Positions 1 to 6,199 of a stretch of 10,905 nucleotides of DNA are shown here, piece after piece. Position 1 is the first letter of the stretch. Every line of letters starts with the position of its first letter. The notes beneath the pieces were generated by a model. That model saw nothing but the letters and a program-made list of their open reading frames with translations, did not search any database and was not told the DNA's origin. Source of the DNA: an uncultured Ruminococcus sp. (GTDB lineage: Bacteria > Bacillota > Clostridia > Oscillospirales > Acutalibacteraceae); NCBI GenBank assembly GCA_902767175.1, contig CACXGH010000204.1, positions 1 through 10,905 of the forward strand. Reading direction: 5' to 3'. The translations under genes were made by a program, and so were the position numbers.

Positions 1-76
1 GTCAAGCATTTTCAGCCCTTACGGGCTGACGGCAATTCATCCCCGACCTATAGAGGTCGGAGTCTTCTTGCCGTGT
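1..76 (+). mobile_element. Possible IS200/IS605-type right-end / omegaRNA hairpin remnant
   Basis: Three nested or adjacent stems are visible. TCAGCCC (12-18) pairs with GGGCTGA (23-29) around a 4-base loop. ACGGCAA (29-35) pairs with TTGCCGT (68-74), and inside it CCGACCT (43-49) pairs with AGGTCGG (54-60). The arrangement GGCAATTCATC, hairpin, AGTCTTCTTGCC resembles, from memory, the structured 3' end of TnpB-encoding IS200/IS605 elements, where the right end doubles as the omegaRNA scaffold and the guide lies just downstream. No transposase coding sequence is in the window; if this reading is right, tnpB would lie to the left, read on the plus strand. It could instead be a solitary palindromic repeat or a plain terminator-like structure. 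Confidence 0.45.
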
Positions 77-138
77 TAGGATAAAACTGTCATTAAAAAA
101 CCATCAATAATTTCCTCCGACATAAGACAAGAAAACTC

Positions 139-167
139 TTTACATTATATACTTAAAATAGTAAAAT
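139..167 (+). promoter_or_regulatory. Candidate sigma-A promoter for the 202-2079 gene
   Basis: A -35 box TTTACA (139-144) and a -10 box TAAAAT (162-167) are separated by 17 bases. A second TATAAT lies at 167-172 but has no well-placed -35. Transcription would begin near 174-180, so a TTG at 172 cannot be the translation start. Confidence 0.55.
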
Positions 168-187
168 ATAATTGTGTAATAATCTAC

Positions 188-195
188 AGGAAGTG
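188..195 (+). promoter_or_regulatory. Ribosome binding site deciding a TTG start
   Basis: AGGAAGTG lies 6 bases before the TTG at 202. It is the only good Shine-Dalgarno match near the 5' end of the reading frame and selects 202 over the upstream in-frame TTG at 172. Confidence 0.6.
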
Positions 196-201
196 ATAGC
201 C

Positions 202-2079
202 TTGTCAAGTACCAATCGCATTCGCATATTACTATTAACGTTCATTACCGTGCTTTCTCTCCTCGTGCTCCCGTCCTGCAATAAACAGGAGCCTGAAAAG
301 GTCGATATTCAGACAACTCTCTCCCTCAGCGACAGCTTTTCGGGCAAGAGAACCATCGTTATGACCTTCCCTCAGAGTGTAATTAAAACCGGCTCGGATT
401 CGGAAACAGAGCTTGAAAAGGTAGTGCAGAAATACTGTCCGAACGCTCTGACACCCTCTAAGGGCTATGTTGACGGCAAGGTGCAGTACAGCTTTGAGCT
501 TGCCTTCAATTCAAGACAGGAATATATTGAAAAAACAAGCGAAATACTTGGCAGTCAGGCTATGGTCAGCTTCTCACACCCCAACACCGTTATGACAAAG
601 GGCTGGAAAATAGAGGAAAACTTCCAGAGTAAAAGCCTGCTTACCGATTGGATAGCAAACGGCGCCGATTCGGAAGGCTTCGGCGGTCTCGATCTCGACA
701 CCGATGAGACCAAAACCACAGTTTTTCTTAACGATGATGCTCAGACATCTCCCCCTGTTATCTCCGTAAACTGTCTTGACGGCTATCCTATACAGAAAAT
801 ACATATAGAAACCATAAAGAAAAAGGGAAACTATGACAATTCCGTAACATACTACGACAGAACTGTCGTATTTACTGTTTCACAATCCACCTATGAAAGC
901 GACAGCACCAAAATAGACGATTACTTTGCTTCCGTTACACCTTCGGCTGCAAAGTCCGAGCGCCCGTTTTCAAACAATTCCTACAACTATACTATAGTAT
1001 TCAAGGATCTCAGTCAGACAGAGCTGAGAAGCTACACTCAGAAGCTTCTGCACACTGAGTACGGTGAAGTCGATTATCTCGACAAGGACGCAGGCAGTAC
1101 CGTTCTTGCAGAACAAAACTCATATAACGAAGAGCTTGACTTTTCAAACTACATAGGCAATAACGGAACTAATGTTCCTATCGAATATGTTTATTCCGTT
1201 TCAGGTACTACAGAACTTGGTGAATGCCAGCTCTATGAGGACGGCACATGGCGAATAGCAGATGATTTTCTTGACAACAACCAATACGGCAAGGTATCCG
1301 CAATAAAATATGACGGCTCATATATGAAGCTGAGGATAAATGACGGCAAGCAGTACACAGCTAATTCGATAGAAATCGAAGCCGTTCCTCTTGAGGGCGA
1401 CAACCTCCGCAAGACTATAACCTTTAAATTTGACAAGGGTGCTGCAGGAGACGAAGCATCAGACTATGCAAAGAGCTATATCGAAAGTCTCGGCTACGGA
1501 GCCTTGAAGGAATTCATTGACACAGGCTATATCTGCACATATACGTCCAGCGGAACTCCCGACACTCTCAACGAAACATTCACAAAAATACTAAGCGGAA
1601 AGAATACATACAAACTTTCAAGCGAGGGCAAGTTCATGACCCTCAGAACACTTAAGCAGTACACGGAGCATCTTGACCTTTCATCTGTCATTCTCGGCAA
1701 AAATTCCGAAACTCCCGTATATTACAAGCTCTCCGCACAGGGAGGAGATATTGTAAAGGCTTTCTCATATAATTCTGCTGAAGGCTCTGAACAGGCTGAC
1801 CTCTCAAAGATCAAGGACGGCTCTGTTTCAATGCAGATAAAAGGCACAAAGATAGACCTCTTATACAATGTGACTTCCCCTAATGTTTCAGATATAATCT
1901 TCTTTTCTGTCATTTCGGGAATAATCGTATTGATCTCTATAGCAATGATATTTATACTCAAGGGCAAAAAGCTTCCTGCTGCCGCTCTTGGCGGAGGCAG
2001 CAGAGGTACAGGACTTCCCGGCTCAGACAGCAAGCTTGCGACAAGAACAAAAAAGACCTCTCTCAATAAGAAAAAGTGA
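202..2079 (+). CDS. Surface protein of unknown function with N-terminal lipobox and C-terminal membrane anchor
   Basis: A 625-residue protein I do not recognise. With the TTG start at 202 the N-terminus is a typical lipoprotein signal: basic residues near 6-8, a hydrophobic stretch to about 23, and a lipobox-like LPSC ending at Cys26. About 535 mostly polar residues follow, rich in Ser, Thr, Asp and Tyr, with alternating beta-like segments. A single transmembrane helix lies at about 563-586, followed by a 39-residue tail rich in Gly and then Lys. Seen together these imply an extracytoplasmic body attached at both ends, with the basic tail inside the cell. Several segments of the form 'hydroxyl-rich, TIVF/TVVF, charged helix' might be degenerate internal repeats, but I cannot show this. 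The stop lies 11 bases before the next gene, so the two are probably co-transcribed. Translation start is inferred; function is unknown. Confidence 0.8.
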   Translation: MSSTNRIRILLLTFITVLSLLVLPSCNKQEPEKVDIQTTLSLSDSFSGKRTIVMTFPQSVIKTGSDSETELEKVVQKYCPNALTPSKGYVDGKVQYSFELAFNSRQEYIEKTSEILGSQAMVSFSHPNTVMTKGWKIEENFQSKSLLTDWIANGADSEGFGGLDLDTDETKTTVFLNDDAQTSPPVISVNCLDGYPIQKIHIETIKKKGNYDNSVTYYDRTVVFTVSQSTYESDSTKIDDYFASVTPSAAKSERPFSNNSYNYTIVFKDLSQTELRSYTQKLLHTEYGEVDYLDKDAGSTVLAEQNSYNEELDFSNYIGNNGTNVPIEYVYSVSGTTELGECQLYEDGTWRIADDFLDNNQYGKVSAIKYDGSYMKLRINDGKQYTANSIEIEAVPLEGDNLRKTITFKFDKGAAGDEASDYAKSYIESLGYGALKEFIDTGYICTYTSSGTPDTLNETFTKILSGKNTYKLSSEGKFMTLRTLKQYTEHLDLSSVILGKNSETPVYYKLSAQGGDIVKAFSYNSAEGSEQADLSKIKDGSVSMQIKGTKIDLLYNVTSPNVSDIIFFSVISGIIVLISIAMIFILKGKKLPAAALGGGSRGTGLPGSDSKLATRTKKTSLNKKK

Positions 2080-2090
2080 AAGGATACCCT

Positions 2091-2747
2091 ATGACAAAAC
2101 TATGCATTTTCGACCTTGACGGAACACTTATAAATTCTCTTGCAGACCTGTCCTGCGCAATGAATTACGCTCTTTCACAGCACGGCTGCAATACTCACGA
2201 AACAGAAAAATACCGTTTTATGGTAGGCAGCGGAATCCTCGTGCTTATCGACAGAGCTGTCGGTGAGCGTGAAGATATAACCCCTGAAATAAAGAAACAA
2301 ATACACTCCGATTTCAATAAATACTATACGGAGCATTGTCTTGACTTTACACGTCCTTATGAGGGAATTCCCGAAATGCTGGATACCCTCTCAGCTAACG
2401 GTATACTCTTTGCCGTAAACTCAAATAAGCCCGATGATTTTGCAAAGCTTATAGTAAATTCTTTATTTCCGGACATTAAATTTGCAGAGATATGGGGCAA
2501 GCGTGACAGCTGTGAGCGAAAGCCTTCCCCTGACGGAATTAACGGTATTCTGTCGGAACTTGGTATATCAAAGGACGAAGTCGTATATATAGGCGACAGT
2601 GATGTAGATGTTCTTACAGCAAAAAATGCCGGCGTCAGCTTCTGCGGTGTAAGCTGGGGCTTTCGGCCAACTGAGGAGCTTATCTCGGCAGGTGCAGAGT
2701 TCATCGCAGACACCCCTGCCGGTATACTGCACTTTATAGGACTGTAA
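2091..2747 (+). CDS. HAD-superfamily phosphatase, phosphoglycolate phosphatase (Gph)-like
   Basis: A 218-residue HAD hydrolase of subfamily IA, near the usual Gph length. Motif I is FDLDGTL with the nucleophile Asp8 and acid/base Asp10, motif II is Ser111 in AVNSNKP, motif III is Lys144 in ERKPSPDG, and motif IV is GDSDVD with Asp169 and Asp173 for magnesium. The helical cap lies between about 15 and 90. Family members dephosphorylate small phosphorylated metabolites such as 2-phosphoglycolate or pyrophosphate; the substrate here cannot be read from sequence. The ATG at 2091 is preceded by GAAAGGA with 6 bases spacing, which is better than the GTG at 2076 overlapping the previous gene. The short gap implies coupling to the upstream surface-protein gene, though a functional link is not evident. 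The protein is probably cytoplasmic. Confidence 0.88.
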   Translation: MTKLCIFDLDGTLINSLADLSCAMNYALSQHGCNTHETEKYRFMVGSGILVLIDRAVGEREDITPEIKKQIHSDFNKYYTEHCLDFTRPYEGIPEMLDTLSANGILFAVNSNKPDDFAKLIVNSLFPDIKFAEIWGKRDSCERKPSPDGINGILSELGISKDEVVYIGDSDVDVLTAKNAGVSFCGVSWGFRPTEELISAGAEFIADTPAGILHFIGL

Positions 2748-2873
2748 CCGACAACAGCAGCCGTGTCTGTAATATTTCTTCCGGCACAGATAATAAATCA
2801 TCGTATATCATTTCTTTTAACATATATTATGAGCGTCATATTGCCGCTTTTAACAATAAATAACGTGATCGGG

Positions 2874-2890
2874 AGCACAGGCACTGTGCT
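2874..2890 (+). promoter_or_regulatory. Perfect hairpin directly before the queH ribosome binding site
   Basis: AGCACAG (2874-2880), loop GCA, CTGTGCT (2884-2890): a 7-bp perfect stem with a 3-base loop that abuts the GAAAGGCGG Shine-Dalgarno. No T-run follows, so it is not a terminator for the upstream genes. It may influence translation or mRNA stability of queH. Confidence 0.45.
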
Positions 2891-2899
2891 GAAAGGCGG
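2891..2899 (+). promoter_or_regulatory. Ribosome binding site deciding the queH start
   Basis: GAAAGGCGG lies 10 bases before the ATG at 2910. It supports that start against the longer in-frame GTG at 2763, which would add 49 hydrophobic residues not expected in QueH. Confidence 0.6.
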
Positions 2900-2909
2900 T
2901 ATTCAAGAA

Positions 2910-3524
2910 ATGTCCCAGATACCAAAGACGAATTATCAGCTTATTCTTGACAAAACAATAAAGCAGCTCAGTGAGAGCGGAAAAAGACCGACACTGCTGC
3001 TTCATGCCTGCTGTGCTCCATGCAGCAGCTATGTTCTTGAATATCTTACATCATATTTTGATATAACGGTGTTTTTCTATAACCCGAATATTTCTCCGGA
3101 GGAGGAATATCTTCACCGTGTCTCTGAAATAAAACGGCTGATTTCCGAGATGTGTCCCGATGTCAGATTTATTGAGGGCAGATATGACCCGAAGGAATTT
3201 TTTGATATGGCAAAAGGTCTTGAAAATGAGCCTGAACGAGGCTCACGCTGTCATAAGTGCTATCGTATGAGACTTATGGAAAGCGCCATTATTGCCAAGG
3301 AGAATTCATTTGATTATTTTACCACCACTCTTTCAATAAGTCCTCAGAAGGACAGTGAAGTGCTGAATTCTATCGGCAAAGAGGTAAGTACCGCTACAGG
3401 TGTTCCATATCTATTCTCGGATTTCAAAAAACGAGGCGGCTATAAACGCTCAATTGAACTTTCTGCCAAATATGACCTCTACCGTCAGAATTACTGCGGC
3501 TGTATCTTCTCAAAACCCAAATAA
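2910..3524 (+). CDS. queH: Epoxyqueuosine reductase QueH
   Basis: A 204-residue protein of the QueH (DUF208) family, which reduces epoxyqueuosine to queuosine in tRNA, the last step of queuosine synthesis, and replaces QueG in many anaerobes. Hallmarks are LLLHACCAPCSS (Cys34, Cys35, Cys38), YNPNISPEEEY near 57-67, RGSRCHKC (Cys114, Cys117), TTLSISPQKD, and the C-terminal RQNYCGC (Cys196, Cys198). The cysteines are known to bind an iron-sulfur cluster and to supply redox chemistry in this family. The length with the ATG at 2910 fits the family. The preceding 162-base gap holds a hairpin but no recognisable preQ1 riboswitch. No other queuosine genes are in the window, so it is separated from the rest of the pathway here. 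A strong terminator follows at once. Confidence 0.95.
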   Translation: MSQIPKTNYQLILDKTIKQLSESGKRPTLLLHACCAPCSSYVLEYLTSYFDITVFFYNPNISPEEEYLHRVSEIKRLISEMCPDVRFIEGRYDPKEFFDMAKGLENEPERGSRCHKCYRMRLMESAIIAKENSFDYFTTTLSISPQKDSEVLNSIGKEVSTATGVPYLFSDFKKRGGYKRSIELSAKYDLYRQNYCGCIFSKPK

Positions 3525-3530
3525 AAATCA

Positions 3531-3572
3531 AGCACTGTATTCTCTCACACTCGAGAATACAGTGCTGTTTTT
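3531..3572 (+). terminator. Strong rho-independent terminator after queH, likely bidirectional
   Basis: A perfect 14-bp stem (3531-3544 with 3553-3566), loop of 8 bases, then GTTTTT. On the opposite strand the same stem is followed by TGATTTTTA, so it could also stop transcripts from fabV after they cross the 3568-3738 repeat. Confidence 0.93.
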
Positions 3573-3738
3573 AAACAAGGAGCTAAGCTCCAACAAGCTC
3601 GCTTGATTGGAGCGAGCGACGCAGTCAACAAACGTCGTGGAGCTTTAGCTCCTGCGGGCGTCGGTGGACACCTCTGCCGAAGGCAGAAGCACCGACCGAG
3701 CCGGCAGGCGAGACTCGGGGGACAACGACGTTTGTTAT
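3568..3738 (+). repeat. Intergenic palindrome-rich repeat, copy 1 (short form)
   Basis: About 171 bp between the convergent ends of queH and fabV. It shares the left end TTTTTAAACAAGGAGCTAAG and the right end CGACGTTTGTTATA with the copy at 5102. It contains a 60-base core (3665-3724) identical in all three copies. Inner inverted arms are AACAAACGTCGT (3627-3638) and ACGACGTTTGTT (3725-3736). Visible stems include GGAGCT/AGCTCC at 3579-3591 and again at 3639-3652, GCTCGC/GCGAGC at 3597-3617, and TCTGCC-GAA-GGCAGA at 3673-3687. About 68 bp present in copy 2 are missing. It has no credible coding content. Confidence 0.9.
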
Positions 3739-3784
3739 AATATAATGTTCCCCGGATTTTTTGAGCGTGAACACAGACACAAAA

Positions 3785-4957
3785 TCAATCAGGGCTGAAG
3801 TCCGGCGTAGAAGGGTCTGTGTCGGCTTCGTAGTCGACACCGTCTGCACCAAAACCGAAAAGAGCATAGAAATCAGCGAAGTAGCCGTCAAGGTCTGCGT
3901 GTGTGTCAAGATTTTCCGTTGAAATGTCTGACCAGAGAGCACTTACCTCCTGCTGAATTTCCGGCTGCATTTCAAGGTCGTCAAGTCTGATACGGTTTTC
4001 TTCATCTGTTAAGGCTTCACCTGCATAAAGCTTCTGATTCATAAGACGGTACATCTGCTCAATACAGCCCTCGTGAACACCATGAGCCTTCATGACCTTG
4101 TAGAGAATTGAAATATACAGCGGTACTATCGGGATAGCGGCAGATGACTGTGTTACAAGAGCCTTATTTACAGAAATATATGCCTTTATGCCTTCGGCTG
4201 TTATCTGCTTTGAGACTGCAAAAAGATCGTCCTTAGCTTTGCCGATTGAGCCGTCAGCATACATCGGGTGTGTGATAGAGGGTCCGATATATGAATAGGC
4301 AACTGTTACAGCATTATCCTCAATTGCATCGGCTGCCTTAAGTGCGTCTATCCAATCCTTCCAATCCTCACCGCCCATTACCTTTACTGTAGCGGCAATT
4401 TCTTCATCTGTGGCAGGCTCAACGGTAATATCGCTTACCACACGGTTTTTCAGGTCAATTGTCTTGTTTGTATAGGGTGCGCCTACCGTCTTTAATACGG
4501 AAGAATATGTTACTCCGTCAGCAGTTGTGCGCCTTGGTGCTGCAAGACTGTAAACCACCATATCGACCTTGCCAAGGTCTGCCTTTATCAGCTCGATAGT
4601 CTTATCCTTCATTTCCTTTGAATAAGCATCTCCGTTCAGTGTCTTGGCATACAGACCGTCCTCATGTGCAAAGCTCTCGAATGCAGCGGTATTGTACCAG
4701 CCCGATGAAGCAGTTCTTGAACCGCTTGCAGGCTTGTCAAAAATAACACCTATAGTTGCAGCTCCGAATGAATAAGCAGCGGTTATTCTTGATGCAAGTC
4801 CGTAGCCCATTGAAGCACCAATGACAAGTACTTTTTCAGGACCTTTTGCATGGGGCTGTGCTTTGATATAATCTATCTGCCTGCGGACATAGGCTTTGCA
4901 GCCCTCAGGATGTGCAGTTGTGCAGATAAATCCTCTTACCTTGGGTTTGATAACCAT
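3785..4957 (-). CDS. fabV: Enoyl-[acyl-carrier-protein] / trans-2-enoyl-CoA reductase FabV
   Basis: A 390-residue FabV/TER family enzyme, close to the usual 395-400. It reduces trans-2-enoyl thioesters with NADH, serving either the last step of fatty-acid elongation or crotonyl-CoA reduction. The nucleotide-binding motif GASMGYGLASR is at 47-57. The catalytic Tyr-x8-Lys signature, diagnostic of FabV, is Tyr233 to Lys242 in the segment YADGSIGKAK. SSAAIPIVPLYISILYKVMK is the typical downstream substrate-binding region. The C-terminus ends in an acidic stretch of about 18 residues. Start: ATG at 4957 with AAAGGAGC 10 bases upstream. The gene stands alone, with none of the other fab genes beside it, and is flanked on both sides by direct copies of the palindromic repeat. 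Whether it serves membrane lipid synthesis or fermentation cannot be decided here. FabV enzymes are generally insensitive to triclosan. Confidence 0.96.
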   Translation of the reverse strand: MVIKPKVRGFICTTAHPEGCKAYVRRQIDYIKAQPHAKGPEKVLVIGASMGYGLASRITAAYSFGAATIGVIFDKPASGSRTASSGWYNTAAFESFAHEDGLYAKTLNGDAYSKEMKDKTIELIKADLGKVDMVVYSLAAPRRTTADGVTYSSVLKTVGAPYTNKTIDLKNRVVSDITVEPATDEEIAATVKVMGGEDWKDWIDALKAADAIEDNAVTVAYSYIGPSITHPMYADGSIGKAKDDLFAVSKQITAEGIKAYISVNKALVTQSSAAIPIVPLYISILYKVMKAHGVHEGCIEQMYRLMNQKLYAGEALTDEENRIRLDDLEMQPEIQQEVSALWSDISTENLDTHADLDGYFADFYALFGFGADGVDYEADTDPSTPDFSPD

Positions 4958-4993
4958 AGCAGATCATGCTCCTTTACTTTATCATATATCTAT

Positions 4994-5022
4994 ATTTTAT
5001 CATAACATATCGTGCTTGTATA
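4994..5022 (-). promoter_or_regulatory. Candidate sigma-A promoter for fabV
   Basis: On the minus strand, TATACA (5017-5022) and TAAAAT (4994-4999) are separated by 17 bases. This gives a 5' leader of roughly 30 bases that contains the AAAGGAGC ribosome binding site (4968-4975). Confidence 0.5.
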
Positions 5023-5101
5023 TATTTTCTGATTAATCACTCGGTAATTCATTGTGCTCAGGGCTGCTTCTTCAGGGATAGCCATTTCCCCAAAAACGAA
5101 C

Positions 5102-5340
5102 TTTTTAAACAAGGAGCTAAGCTCCAACAAGCTCGCCTGATCGGAGCGAGCGACGACGTCAACAAACGCCGCGGAGCTTTAGCTCCTGCGGGCGTTGGTG
5201 GGGGATTTTAACCCACCACCGACGTACGCATGGAACCCGCCGCCTATAGAGGGTGCGGGTGTCCGATGGACACCTCTGCCGAAGGCAGAAGCACCGACCG
5301 AGCCGGCAGGCGAGACTCGGGGGACATCGACGTTTGTTAT
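5102..5340 (+). repeat. Intergenic palindrome-rich repeat, copy 2 (long form)
   Basis: About 239 bp in the same orientation as copy 1, between the promoter of fabV and the end of the minus-strand operon. The conserved 60-base core is 5267-5326. Inverted arms are AACAAACG at 5161-5168 and CGACGTTTGTT at 5328-5338. The long form adds stems absent from copy 1: GGTGGG/CCCACC (about 5197-5217), ACCCGC/GCGGGT (about 5235-5260), and a perfect GGTGTCC-GAT-GGACACC (5258-5274), so the last two overlap and may be alternative folds. It is GC-rich against AT-rich flanks. Reading frames across it are low-complexity and appear by chance on both strands. No T-run terminator is seen between it and the operon end, so it may itself slow or end the operon transcript. 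Confidence 0.9.
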
Positions 5341-5429
5341 ATGAACTGTTTTATCAGGACATTCTTGTCTGTTTGCAATAAGATGAATAAAAATATAATA
5401 GACAAGGAAATCAAAACTCAAATTATATT

Positions 5430-6188
5430 TTATTTCAGTTCCTTATACTCTCCCTGTTTACCCTTTACGCCAACCATTACAGATGAGCTTTTATCGGCAA
5501 GAACATAATACGGGCTGAGCAGCTCTATATGGTCAAGATATTCTACCTTCGGAGTTATTCTGTAACAGGGTACTCCGTTGATCTCCGAAAGTGTTTCGTC
5601 TGTTTCAAAAATATACTCGGATATATCCGAGTCAAGCCCAAGAAGCTTTTCCTTTTCCGTAAGAACAGCAAGAGCCTCATTCGGACTTATCTTTGCATCG
5701 GGATATCTTTCGGTATAGTCCCTGTCATTTATTGCAGTTGACGTATTTACAGTCTCATATCCGCCCATCCAATTCTTTGCAAGAACAAAATTTCCTGTGC
5801 AGTCTGCAATAACGTTTGTTCCGACATATATTTTCTTTCCGTTTATCTCAAGATACGGATAGAAGGAGTAATATTTTTCACCGTTGAAATCAACCGTATT
5901 GAAATAATACTTCTTATACTTGCTCATGCTCTCGGACAGATAGAACTGCTCCATACTGCATGAATCCAACAGCCTGCACGCCTGCTCAATGCTCACACTG
6001 CCGCTCGGAGCCGAGACCTCAGGAGAATGTTCTCTCTTTATCCTGTCATCGCCCAAAGGCTTGACAGAAGTATCCGATACAACAATAATATCGCCGTCAG
6101 AGCTTTCGGAAGTCGTATTGTTCCTTTGAGAACAGCCGCACATTGCAGCAGTCAGTGCTGCAAGAAAAATAACAATCAGTTTTTTCAT
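5430..6188 (-). CDS. Small lipoprotein of unknown function
   Basis: A 252-residue secreted protein. The signal peptide has KK at 2-3, a hydrophobic core to about 15, and a Cys-Gly-Cys cluster (Cys17 or Cys19) that would be the lipidation site; the lipobox is slightly atypical. A Ser/Asp-rich linker runs to about 60. The rest looks like a folded alpha/beta domain with aromatic runs (SKYKKYYFNTVDFNGEKYYS) and a C-terminal part of the form 'NGVPCYRITPKV ... YYVLADKSSSVMVG'. That part recalls PepSY-like or other small lipoprotein repeats, but I cannot assign a family. The ATG at 6188 is chosen because GAGG (6198-6201) lies 9 bases upstream; the in-frame TTG at 6194 would sit directly on it. The ribosome binding site overlaps the rlmA stop, so this is the last gene of the five-gene operon. 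Confidence 0.82.
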   Translation of the reverse strand: MKKLIVIFLAALTAAMCGCSQRNNTTSESSDGDIIVVSDTSVKPLGDDRIKREHSPEVSAPSGSVSIEQACRLLDSCSMEQFYLSESMSKYKKYYFNTVDFNGEKYYSFYPYLEINGKKIYVGTNVIADCTGNFVLAKNWMGGYETVNTSTAINDRDYTERYPDAKISPNEALAVLTEKEKLLGLDSDISEYIFETDETLSEINGVPCYRITPKVEYLDHIELLSPYYVLADKSSSVMVGVKGKQGEYKELK

Positions 6189-6199
6189 AATCAACTACC

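Noticed and set aside
172..201. Upstream in-frame TTG extending the first gene by 10 residues
   Set aside because: It overlaps the predicted -10/transcription start and lacks a ribosome binding site, whereas AGGAAGTG precedes the TTG at 202.
2763..2909. 49-residue hydrophobic N-terminal extension of QueH from a GTG
   Set aside because: No ribosome binding site at 2763. QueH is a soluble enzyme, and the ATG at 2910 has a good site and gives the usual length.
2748..2909. preQ1 riboswitch before queH
   Set aside because: I could not find the C-rich loop and A-rich tail typical of the class I aptamer, nor another known preQ1 fold; only a simple hairpin is seen.
3625..3942. Minus-strand open frame across repeat copy 1 and the end of fabV
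   Set aside because: It overlaps fabV in another frame and the palindromic repeat; composition is arbitrary and no ribosome binding site is evident.
5179..5508. Open frames on both strands across repeat copy 2
   Set aside because: They arise from stop-poor GC-rich repeat sequence. Both strands are open at once and the peptides do not resemble proteins.
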